DNA from: Cupriavidus agavae | Lineage (GTDB): Bacteria > Pseudomonadota > Gammaproteobacteria > Burkholderiales > Burkholderiaceae | Reading direction: 5' to 3' | NCBI RefSeq assembly: GCF_004217045.1 | Contig: NZ_SGXM01000006.1 | Coordinates: 1-64,000, forward strand | Length of the DNA stretch: 64,000 nt | Shown: positions 16,386 to 23,935 of the stretch, piece by piece | Numbering within the stretch: the first letter of the stretch is position 1 | Layout of the letters: each line of letters starts with the position of its first letter | Notes under the pieces: model-generated | Told to the model about the DNA's origin: nothing | The model's input: the letters and a program-made list of their open reading frames with translations, nothing else | Database searches by the model: none | Position numbers and translations under genes: made by a program

Positions 16386-16811
16386 TTACTTGCTGGTGGA
16401 TCGCAGCTTCTGATAGACGCGGTTGGCGTAGCGCAGCCGCTTGTCGGGCGAGCCGGCGTTGTAGCAGCCCACGGCCGTCCAGGTCTCACCGTAGCGGCTC
16501 AGGCAGTCCGCGAGGATCCACGTGCCGACATAGGCGTTGGTGCAGGGATCGAACAGGCTCTGCCGCGTGATACCGAACTTGGCCAGGCGCGGCAGATGCA
16601 CCGAGTTGATTTGCATGAGCCCAATGTCTTCGCTGCCGTTCGTATTGGTGTTGGTGACCCACGAACGCATGCCGGACTCGACCTGCGCGATGCCGCGCAC
16701 CAGCGTTGGGCTGACACGGTGGAACGCCGCCGCCTGATCCAGACAGTCCGCACGCACGATGCTGCAAAGCGCAGTGCCGGCAATGAGGAGACCGAGACGA
16801 AGCGAGATCAT
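16386..16811 (-). CDS. Lytic transglycosylase (VirB1/PilT type)
   Basis: 141 residues with a signal peptide ending near residue 21 (RADC). The SLT domain has the catalytic Glu45 in AQVESGM, the GLMQIN motif near residue 64 and the AVGCYNAG motif near residue 112. It cuts peptidoglycan to make room for the pilus or secretion channel. In IncI1 this role belongs to PilT and in VirB systems to VirB1; its position between the two systems means it could serve both. Four bp overlap with the preceding gene. Confidence 0.88.
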   Translation of the reverse strand: MISLRLGLLIAGTALCSIVRADCLDQAAAFHRVSPTLVRGIAQVESGMRSWVTNTNTNGSEDIGLMQINSVHLPRLAKFGITRQSLFDPCTNAYVGTWILADCLSRYGETWTAVGCYNAGSPDKRLRYANRVYQKLRSTSK

Positions 16812-18055
16812 TGGGCTGCTCGCTCGTAGAAGCGAACTTCGGGCAGCCGGTCAACACGTAGGATGTTGCCGTCCGCGATCACGGTCAGGTGGTCCGCGAC
16901 ACCGTTGAACTTGTAGAAGCGATCCTTCTGCTCACCACTGCCCTGGTGGTTATCGCCGAAGACCGAGATGCTAGCCATCGATTTAGCGAAGCTCAGGTAG
17001 GTGGCACCATCCTTCTCGAAGACGCGCTCGAGACCAGCGCTGTTCTCGCGCGGGAACAGGAAGTTGATGCCCGGCACGCGCGCGACTTCGACACGCTTGC
17101 CGCCACTGCTCGCAGTGAATCTGTCGACTGTCGGGAAAGACAGCACCTTTTCGGTCTCGTCCCATCGCGTACCGAGCTTGTCGCCCGCGCCATCACGCAC
17201 TTCAATCTCTCTTGGCTCGGCCTCAAAGCGGACTTCAATGCGACCGTTCTTGGCGTCCCGGATAGCCAGGGCGTTGAATGCCGAGGCCAGCGTCGGACCC
17301 TCAGGAAGTGGCGTTCCGACCGCTGGAGCACGCGTGGCGGGGACCGGCGTCGCAACTGCTGGTGTGGTTCCAGACGTGGACGACGCGCGAAGCATTCCGC
17401 CCGTCGCCGTCTCCACGGCGAACGCCTTTGGTGGTGTGGCACGCAGTGCAACGTTCCGACGGCCGAAATCCACTTCTGCGTACAGGTTGCGCTGCTCAAG
17501 CACCTGCGCGAGCGCCTGCAGCCAGTTCTCCCCGGCCCGGACATTCAGTGAGACATCGTCCGTCAGCGGAATGTCTTTCTGCGCCGTGCCACTCCAGCCA
17601 TTTGGCGCAATGGACTTGATCATCTGCGCCAGCGGCAGTGAGGACCGGCCGGTACGCACGAGCGCGATATCCGAGTAGCTGCCAATCAGGGCCAGGCGGC
17701 CCGAGATCGCGGCGAGGCTTGACGGCATGTCGCCACCGGGGTTCGCTGGCTCGGACGTGAAGCCATTTGCGCGCTTCCAACGTGCGACAACAGGCTGGCC
17801 GTTAACCGAATAGCGGACCATGTCTGGGACGCCTTCGATCACCCAGTACGGACCGTTCTGGACGGCGCCATCGGCCTGCACCACTTGGCCGAAACGCGGC
17901 TGGATATAGGTCGACAGGCCATCGTTGAATACCATGGCGGGTCGATCTGCGGCGCGCGCCACCACCTGATAGTCGAAATCCAGCGGATCGGTGTCTGCGG
18001 CGACCGCGTGCGTCGCGACCAGCGCAAGCGCAGAGAGAATGAGCGGCCTGATCAT
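16808..18055 (-). CDS. VirB9/CagX-like periplasmic protein of the pilus cluster
   Basis: 415 residues with a signal peptide (ending ATHAVAA). The N-terminal domain (~22-95: MVFNDGLSTYIQPR, PYWVIEGVPDMVRYSVNGQP) resembles the VirB9/CagX beta-sandwich. A segment around 130-200 (NWLQALAQVLEQRNLYAEVD) resembles secretin/TcpQ N-domains. The C-terminal part again reads like a VirB9-type domain (THTYLSFAK-like TYLSFAKSM, IADGNILRVDRLP). It is distinct from the canonical virB9 at 20086-21021, so the operon carries two VirB9-like proteins. It could be the PilL-position component joining the pilus machine to the T4SS core; this is inference. Confidence 0.62.
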   Translation of the reverse strand: MIRPLILSALALVATHAVAADTDPLDFDYQVVARAADRPAMVFNDGLSTYIQPRFGQVVQADGAVQNGPYWVIEGVPDMVRYSVNGQPVVARWKRANGFTSEPANPGGDMPSSLAAISGRLALIGSYSDIALVRTGRSSLPLAQMIKSIAPNGWSGTAQKDIPLTDDVSLNVRAGENWLQALAQVLEQRNLYAEVDFGRRNVALRATPPKAFAVETATGGMLRASSTSGTTPAVATPVPATRAPAVGTPLPEGPTLASAFNALAIRDAKNGRIEVRFEAEPREIEVRDGAGDKLGTRWDETEKVLSFPTVDRFTASSGGKRVEVARVPGINFLFPRENSAGLERVFEKDGATYLSFAKSMASISVFGDNHQGSGEQKDRFYKFNGVADHLTVIADGNILRVDRLPEVRFYERAAQ

Positions 18056-18849
18056 TGGAATTGGGCGACGTGTTTCATGAATCGGGAGAAGTACGGACCA
18101 CCGCGCTCAGGATTCGCACTGTGGTACCAGGCCACGGCTTTCATGGCCGAGCCGCTACGCTGGAGGTTCTCAGCGAGAATGTCCTCGGCCACACGGATGT
18201 TGGTGGCCGGCCCAAGCGCCTCCCAGGGCGAAGCAAAGCGCTTGCCGTGGTAGCACCAGTTGACCTGCATGAGACCCACATCGAAGTCGCAGCGCTCGTT
18301 CGCGAGCAGTCGATTGATCGCTGCATAGGCTTCCTCGCGCGTGGCGAAGAACATGCCGCGTCCGGCCACGTTGAGCGTCCAGGGCCAAGGGCGGCCGCGG
18401 TACGACGACTCGTTCATCGCAATGCCAGCCGTGATCTTGGGATCGACGCGACTGCCCATCTGGGCGAACGGTTCAGTTTTCGGCGCGCAGGCCCACCCGC
18501 CCCTGCGCTCGGCAAGCGCTTCCTGTGCCGCATCGTTCAGGACCGCGGGACGCAGCCAGCCTTCCCGCGCGAAGAGGCGCGCGATCGGCTGCGTCTTGCC
18601 GGCGAGCGTCACGACCGGACCATCATCGGCGCCCGGTTCGATCTGCGCGCCAAGCAATCTCGCCGACCAGCCAAGGAATGCGTCCAGCCCGCAGTACAGG
18701 ACAGGCTCGCCGTCCAGCGTGTGTACGCGGGCCTGCCCCTCCGCTTTGACCACAATCGCGTTCGGGCTGATGACAGCCTCGATCGTGGCTGCCTGCGCGG
18801 TCATCGTTAACGCGGATAGCGTCAGTAGCGCCGTGAGCCGTTTAGTCAC
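18052..18849 (-). CDS. SNase-like domain fused to a lytic transglycosylase
   Basis: 265 residues with a signal peptide ending AQA. Residues ~22-121 look like a degenerate thermonuclease (SNase) fold: VISPNAIVVKAEG in the place of the VIDGDTI strand, and LFAREGWLR...AQEALAERRGGWAC matching the SNase LLREGLA...AxxxRRGLW end. The Asp/Arg active site of true nucleases is not evident. Residues ~130-265 are an SLT domain with catalytic Glu147 (GIAMNESS) and GLMQVNWCYHG. The SNase-like part may be a substrate-binding or scaffolding module. It is the first pil-side gene after virB10, overlapping it by 8 bp. Confidence 0.78.
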   Translation of the reverse strand: MTKRLTALLTLSALTMTAQAATIEAVISPNAIVVKAEGQARVHTLDGEPVLYCGLDAFLGWSARLLGAQIEPGADDGPVVTLAGKTQPIARLFAREGWLRPAVLNDAAQEALAERRGGWACAPKTEPFAQMGSRVDPKITAGIAMNESSYRGRPWPWTLNVAGRGMFFATREEAYAAINRLLANERCDFDVGLMQVNWCYHGKRFASPWEALGPATNIRVAEDILAENLQRSGSAMKAVAWYHSANPERGGPYFSRFMKHVAQFQ

Positions 18850-20086
18850 GATACGGCTCCAGGACGATGTCGTGCTTGACCTGAACCATCATCTTCCGGC
18901 CAGGCTCGGTCGTAATTGTCGGGCGGATGTTCTGGTTCCGGTTCAGGATGGTCTGCGCGGTCTGCGTCGCCACCTGCCCGGCCGCGTTGCCGTAGGCCAC
19001 CAGGCCGGACGGCCCGACCGTCGTCGTTGTCGGGTTGTCGTTGAATCGCAGCGACAGCGCGCCGATCACCAGTGCGCCGCCGAATATCTTGAGGAAGTGG
19101 TTGTTGACGTCGCCCGTGTTGCCGGCCGTCCCATCCGGGTCCGCGCCCTGCATGCCCATGAGCGGTACGGTCTTGCCGTTGGGCAGCTGCATGCGCACGA
19201 AGGCCGTCAGAATACGCTCTTGGCCCACCGCGATGTCCGCGCTATACATCCCCACGAGCGTCGTGCCCGCGGGAATGATCTTGCAGGTACCCTTGACCGT
19301 GTCATAAACGTCCTGCGAGACGGTTGCGCGGAACTCCCCTGGCTTGTCCGAATTGAGGCCGCCTGCGAAGTTCGCCGGAATGATGAAGCCACGACTCAGC
19401 GTGCAACGGGGCAGCTTGCCGTCGAAGCCCGTGCGAAGCGTGCTCATACTGCCGGCGTCACGCAGGAACTGCCTGTCCGCAGAAGCCGCTTGAGGCGCGC
19501 CTTCCGGATTCGCCGCCGCAGCGTTCGCTGCCGCAGCCTTCGCGGCAACCGCCTGCTGAATCGCGCGCATCTGGGCGGGGTCTGTCACGTCAGCAAGGGC
19601 GGCAGGCTGCTTCGTCTGGTTGACCTGCGATTTGCGCGTCCCGCTCTTGAAGACAGATGCAGTAAAGAGATCATCCTCAGCATTCTTCTTGCCGTCCGGG
19701 GCGGCGGCGGACGTACCCCTCGCCGGGCTTGAAAGATCGCCGGCAGTCATGACAGGAGCCTTCGTGTCGGTGGGCACGGCTTGCTTGCGCTGCTTCTCCG
19801 CTTCCTCGCGTGCCTTGTCCGCTTGCGCACGAATGGCAGCCTCGAGGCTCTGTCCGTTGTCCGCGTTGGTCGCACGCTGATTGATCTGATCGGCGCGCGC
19901 CTGCTCGGCCTTTGCATCGAACTGCTCGTCCGAGACCGTCTGGAAGTAGTAGCCCAGCGCGCCCACCATCAACGCCGCCACACCGCCCAACGCCAGTACG
20001 ACGTTGCGCGGTAGCTTGCCCTTGACGGTGCGCTCCTGCGCCTCGGTCACGTCGGTGACGTTATCGGTCTTGTTCTTGCTGCGCAT
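18842..20086 (-). CDS. virB10: T4SS core-complex protein VirB10
   Basis: 414 residues. A single transmembrane helix near residues 29-49 (VVLALGGVAALMVGALGYYF) is followed by an Ala/Gln/Lys-rich periplasmic linker and the VirB10/TrbI beta-barrel domain (~225-400). It carries the motifs LSRGFIIPANF, GTCKIIPAGTTLVGMY, VRMQLPNGKTVPLMG and FLKIFGGALVIGA. VirB10 spans both membranes and gates the channel. The start overlaps the virB9 stop by one base (TGATG). Confidence 0.95.
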   Translation of the reverse strand: MRSKNKTDNVTDVTEAQERTVKGKLPRNVVLALGGVAALMVGALGYYFQTVSDEQFDAKAEQARADQINQRATNADNGQSLEAAIRAQADKAREEAEKQRKQAVPTDTKAPVMTAGDLSSPARGTSAAAPDGKKNAEDDLFTASVFKSGTRKSQVNQTKQPAALADVTDPAQMRAIQQAVAAKAAAANAAAANPEGAPQAASADRQFLRDAGSMSTLRTGFDGKLPRCTLSRGFIIPANFAGGLNSDKPGEFRATVSQDVYDTVKGTCKIIPAGTTLVGMYSADIAVGQERILTAFVRMQLPNGKTVPLMGMQGADPDGTAGNTGDVNNHFLKIFGGALVIGALSLRFNDNPTTTTVGPSGLVAYGNAAGQVATQTAQTILNRNQNIRPTITTEPGRKMMVQVKHDIVLEPYRD

Positions 20087-21021
20087 CAGAAGAGCCCCAG
20101 GATGCGGCGGCGGCCACGTTCAATCTTCACTTCGTCGTCGCCCGATCGCAGCAACACCGTATCGGCCAGACGTTGCACCACCAGGTACCCGCCGCGACGA
20201 ATGGTGTTCACGACCACGTAATCGCTGCCGTCCTTGATGAGCGCTACCGGCCAGTTCTGCAACGCGGCGTTGGGCAGGCGCAGCCAGAGCGCCTTGCCAT
20301 CATCGAAGGCCGTATCCGGCTTGAAGCTTGCGCCGCCGGAGATCGCATAGTCGAAGTTGAGCCGTTCGGGCGAGACGCCTACCGCATTCGCATTGGGCTG
20401 CCCATCCGGATCGACCGCCTTCGCCTCGTCGGTTGTTGCATCCGCGCGGGCGTCGTTGCGCGCCTTGACCTTCGCGGAGATCGAGGTTGGGATCTTGAAG
20501 CGCACCTTCTGGTAGAAGATGCCGCCGAGCGGCGAAGACACCAGCGTGAACTCGTAGCTGCGCTTGTTGGTGTTGACCGACAGCGTGTTGACCAGTCCCG
20601 CCGCCTGCGGCTTCACGTAGAGGTGGTTGGCGCCATCGGTGTCGTAGTCCCAACGGACGTTCTCACCCCAAGCTGGGTCGCCCACGATCTGCTCGTCATC
20701 CGGAAACTCGATCGTCGTGATCTTCAAAGGGGCGCTCAGCACCCGGAAGATCTGGTCGCGGTTGTAGGTGAAGACCACCAGCCGAGAGTCTCCAGGCAGC
20801 GCAACAGGATCGACGCCGCCGTTGAACGGGTTGGCGGGATTCATCGCATCGCTGATGTCGCCGATGCCGAGGCCCGCCATACCTGCGCCAGTACGCCGCG
20901 CGTTCTTGTCGGCGGCATGACCTTTCGGCGCCGAGAGCAGCAGCGCGACACACAAGGCGACGGCCAAGGGGATGAAGCGGGAGGAGGAACGAGCTTCCAT
21001 GGGCGTATGCGCGACGATCAA
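20086..21021 (-). CDS. virB9: T4SS core-complex protein VirB9
   Basis: 311 residues with a signal peptide ending KGHAAD. It has the VirB9/TrbG N-domain (VFTYNRDQIFRVLSAPLKIT, FPDDEQIVGDPAWG, NHLYVKPQ) and the C-terminal CagX beta-sandwich (LNFDYAISGG, FDDGKALWLRLPN, YVVVNTIRRGGYLVVQR). It forms the outer-membrane ring with VirB10 and normally a small VirB7 lipoprotein. No VirB7 gene could be recognised nearby. Confidence 0.95.
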   Translation of the reverse strand: MIVAHTPMEARSSSRFIPLAVALCVALLLSAPKGHAADKNARRTGAGMAGLGIGDISDAMNPANPFNGGVDPVALPGDSRLVVFTYNRDQIFRVLSAPLKITTIEFPDDEQIVGDPAWGENVRWDYDTDGANHLYVKPQAAGLVNTLSVNTNKRSYEFTLVSSPLGGIFYQKVRFKIPTSISAKVKARNDARADATTDEAKAVDPDGQPNANAVGVSPERLNFDYAISGGASFKPDTAFDDGKALWLRLPNAALQNWPVALIKDGSDYVVVNTIRRGGYLVVQRLADTVLLRSGDDEVKIERGRRRILGLF

Positions 21022-21740
21022 GCCGCGGATTTCTGAATGCTGAAGAAGATGGGGTACACCCCGAACGGATTGGTACCGAGAACAGCTTCCTTGTCTGCAG
21101 GCTTGGTCTGGTACCGGAAGGTGATCGTGAAGCGCTGCTTGCGCGGCTTATAGCCGTCTTCGGTCGTCGTGGTGACGAATTCGACCACCACCGTGCTGTC
21201 CGGCAGGCTCGCGATGTTGATGAACTTCGGCTCGCGGGTGAGGTTCGGCGAGGCCATGACCTGGCGGAACGGCTCATCCTCCTGCACCCAGGCGTTGAAC
21301 TGGTCCTTGGCGGCCCCCAGCATCTGCTCCCGCACCGAGCGGAGGTTCGCCGCCATGCGGGAGGATTCGATCTGCGGCGTGAGAATGGGCTCGATGGTGA
21401 ACCAGCGCTGTACCAGATCCTTGAGCGCAGCCTGAACCTGCCGCTCGTCGGGACGGAAGGCGTCGAGCTCGCGGGTAATGGGCTTGCCGGTTACGTCGGA
21501 CGAGACGCCGACGACCTTTACGACAGACGGCGGGGGCTCGCGCGTCAGAATGGCCGCCACGGCAATCGCCCCCAGGCCGACCGTTGTCAGCTTCCAATGA
21601 TTGCGATCCACGGTGATACGCGTGGTGCGGTCAAAGATGGCTTGCTCCGGACTCTCATTGCCATACATCCCCGGCGCTACGGTCAGGGGCTTGGCTTTGT
21701 CGGCGGACTTGCGAAAGAAGGGCATGCTGTGGCGGTCCAT
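21018..21740 (-). CDS. virB8: T4SS inner-membrane protein VirB8
   Basis: About 240 residues of the VirB8/TrbF family. A short cytoplasmic N-terminus is followed by one transmembrane segment (WKLTTVGLGAIAVAAIL) and a periplasmic NTF2-like domain with LVQRWFTIEPI and PFGVYPIFFSIQK at the end. The start is uncertain: ATG codons lie at 21938, 21755, 21740 and 21725. The conserved family part begins MPFFRKSADKAKP at 21725; 21740 was taken because GGGCGG stands 8-13 bases upstream. It is the first gene of the long minus-strand operon and overlaps virB9 by 4 bp. Confidence 0.85.
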   Translation of the reverse strand: MDRHSMPFFRKSADKAKPLTVAPGMYGNESPEQAIFDRTTRITVDRNHWKLTTVGLGAIAVAAILTREPPPSVVKVVGVSSDVTGKPITRELDAFRPDERQVQAALKDLVQRWFTIEPILTPQIESSRMAANLRSVREQMLGAAKDQFNAWVQEDEPFRQVMASPNLTREPKFINIASLPDSTVVVEFVTTTTEDGYKPRKQRFTITFRYQTKPADKEAVLGTNPFGVYPIFFSIQKSAA

Positions 21741-22017
21741 TTGGATGCCGCCCATTGAATCAGCGATTTGCCTTGCGATCGCGGCGAAAGCTATGCCATT
21801 TTGCGGAGCTTTCCATTTTTCTGATCCGCGGGCCTCTTCGCCGGCACTCCACCGCCATCGGACGTGGCTCATCGGATCGCCACGCGGAGCTGGCTGAGGC
21901 AATCTCGACAGGTTGCGAGCGGTTATGACCTCACGCATCCTTGTGACGTCCCATTGCCACCGACCAACGACAGCCCCATATCACCGTCGTAGAGCCAGAG
22001 CTGGGAGGGCACCAAAA

Positions 22018-22073
22018 CGCGAAAGCTCAGGTTTTGACCGTGCGATTCGTTGTTTTTGATAGGAACATGTTCC
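22018..22073. promoter_or_regulatory. Divergent tra control region: promoter and candidate operator (copy 2)
   Basis: On the plus strand, TTGACC (22034-22039) and TGATAG (22057-22062) are spaced by 17 bp, a good sigma-70 promoter for the virB11 operon. The perfect palindrome GGAACATGTTCC (22062-22073) begins on the last base of the -10 box, a classic operator position. CGCGAAAGCTCAG (22018-22030) lies just upstream of the -35, where an activator would bind; CGAAAGCTCA recurs at 22116-22125. The block lies between the virB8 and virB11 operons and matches the elements at 2573-2607. Confidence 0.65.
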
Positions 22074-22184
22074 CACTTCCTGGCGCGCAAAGATCACAGG
22101 TGGCGCAAACTTTCTCGAAAGCTCATGAAAATCGCATAGCTTTCACTCCCTTCATCCCGCGCTCGCCCGCCAACAATAGCGGGC

Positions 22185-23234
22185 ATGGAAACGCCCACCA
22201 CCAACCACCCTCTCCTGCAGCTGACGCAGCTCGCCGACAGCGCGGTCTCGATGTTTTTCGAGTCGCTGTCTCCGCTGCAAGACGTCATTCATGCGGCGGA
22301 CGTGGCCGAGGTCATGATCAATCGGCACGACAGTATCTGGGTGGAACGCCGGGGCGTGCTGTCCAAGCTCGATATCGTGCTCGACCCGATGAAGCTGGAA
22401 GGCGCGGTGCGCTCGCTCGCCTCGTCGGTGGAGAAGTCGGCGGTGCGAGGCACCTCGCAAGGCATCATCAACGCTGGCCACAAGGGTCTGCGGATTGCGG
22501 CCGTCATGCAGCCCACTGCTATCGACGGGCACGCGCTTAGCATCCGACGTCACCGGGAAACGAACCTTTCGCTCGAGGACTACGCCAAGGCGGGCGCCTT
22601 CTCCCTGCGCAACGCGACCACCCAGGCGGAGGAGCCCATTTTTCTTGGCAACGAGGAAGACGAATCTCTGGTGCGCGCGCTCGAGCAGTTGATGGTTCGC
22701 CGCAAGAACATCATCGTCGCCGGCGGCACGTCCTCCGGCAAGACCACTTTCCTCAATGCGCTCGCCGGGCGCGTCCCGACCGGGGACCGGGTCCTGACCA
22801 TCGAGGACACGATGGAGCTCAAGCTGGCCGTACCCAACTTGGTGCGACTGCTCTCCAACAAGGACAAGGGCGTGACGACCCAACACCTTGTCGCCCTGGC
22901 CCTGCGCTTCCGACCCGACCGCATTTTCGTGGGCGAGGTCCGCTTTGGCGAGGCGTTCGACATGCTGCAGGCGCTGAACACCGGCCACGACGGCGGCATG
23001 GCGTCGCTGCACGCCAGCAGTGCCCGCTCCGCCCTGTCTCGCCTGGAAAGCATGGCGCTGCTCGGCATCCCGCCCGGATCGGGCTGGAAGCTCGATGACA
23101 TGCGCAAACTCATCGCCGATTGCATCCACTACGTCGTGCATATGAAGCGCACCGGCGAGATGCGCCACGTCTCGGAAATCATCGAGATCAAGGGCTTCAC
23201 CAACGGCGACTACGACATCAAACGCGTTTTTTAA
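22185..23234 (+). CDS. virB11: T4SS ATPase VirB11
   Basis: 349 residues, hexameric traffic ATPase. The N-terminal domain runs to ~150. The Walker A is G180-T187 (GGTSSGKT), the Asp box TIEDTMEL follows, the Walker B region reads IFVGEVRFGEAFDML, and the His box is GGMASLHASSA. It supplies energy for pilus assembly and substrate passage with VirB4 and the coupling protein. First gene of the plus-strand operon. Confidence 0.95.
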   Translation: METPTTNHPLLQLTQLADSAVSMFFESLSPLQDVIHAADVAEVMINRHDSIWVERRGVLSKLDIVLDPMKLEGAVRSLASSVEKSAVRGTSQGIINAGHKGLRIAAVMQPTAIDGHALSIRRHRETNLSLEDYAKAGAFSLRNATTQAEEPIFLGNEEDESLVRALEQLMVRRKNIIVAGGTSSGKTTFLNALAGRVPTGDRVLTIEDTMELKLAVPNLVRLLSNKDKGVTTQHLVALALRFRPDRIFVGEVRFGEAFDMLQALNTGHDGGMASLHASSARSALSRLESMALLGIPPGSGWKLDDMRKLIADCIHYVVHMKRTGEMRHVSEIIEIKGFTNGDYDIKRVF

Positions 23235-23256
23235 CCACCCGGGAGTTTCCCCTCAA

Positions 23257-23604
23257 ATGACTGTCACCCTCAACCACCGTGTCCGCGCTACGGCGCGCAA
23301 GTATGCCCCGTCCGCCCTCCTGCTGGTCGGCATGATGGCTGTGGCCACTTCCGCTGCTGCCGCAGACGATGCCTTTCTCAACAATCTGGGCAATTTCATC
23401 TGCGGCATCGCCACCTTCATCAACACGAAGTATCTCTTCGTCGTCGGCCTGATCGTCATCGTGCTGGGCGCATACGCCTACGCGAACGCCGAGTCGTCGC
23501 TTTCCAAGTTCATCTCGGGCGCCTGCGTGGGCGTCGGCCTGGCCGCGGCCGCCCCCTCCATCCTCAAGTCGCTGGGCCTGATCGCCTCCTGCACCGGGTT
23601 CTGA
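23257..23604 (+). CDS. virB2: Major conjugative pilin VirB2
   Basis: 115 residues. A long signal peptide (~36 residues, ending TSAAAA) is followed by a mature pilin of two hydrophobic helices (LGNFICGIATFIN and KYLFVVGLIVIVLGAYAYA) separated from a third hydrophobic stretch by a short basic loop. This is the TrbC/VirB2 pattern. It lies 22 bp after virB11 and 1 bp before virB3. Confidence 0.92.
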   Translation: MTVTLNHRVRATARKYAPSALLLVGMMAVATSAAAADDAFLNNLGNFICGIATFINTKYLFVVGLIVIVLGAYAYANAESSLSKFISGACVGVGLAAAAPSILKSLGLIASCTGF

Positions 23605-23605
23605 C

Positions 23606-23935
23606 ATGCGCAAGCACCACGTGAGCATCGGCTTGTCCATGCCGCGCCTGATCGCAGGCGCCGTACGGGGCCTTGCGATCGCAAACGGCACGATTGTCGC
23701 CCTGCTGATCTACGTCACTTATCGAAGCGGCTGGCAGATCCCCGCGGCCGTCTTTGTGTACGGCCTGTGCAGTCATGCCTTGCTGGCGTGGCTGACCAGC
23801 CGTGATCCGTGGTGGAACCAGATCCTCAACGTCTACAACCAGTACGGCGACCTGTACGAGTCGCTACCGTGGCACGGAAAGTCTCACGCGGTATTCCGCC
23901 GGCCCTACGGATTCGACAGCGACCTGCCATGCTGA
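23606..23935 (+). CDS. virB3: T4SS protein VirB3
   Basis: 109 residues with two adjacent transmembrane segments (about 20-58) and a C-terminal tail containing WHGKSHAVFRRPYGFD. Matches the TrbD/VirB3 family, which works with VirB4 at the inner membrane. Its last 7 bases overlap virB4. Confidence 0.88.
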   Translation: MRKHHVSIGLSMPRLIAGAVRGLAIANGTIVALLIYVTYRSGWQIPAAVFVYGLCSHALLAWLTSRDPWWNQILNVYNQYGDLYESLPWHGKSHAVFRRPYGFDSDLPC

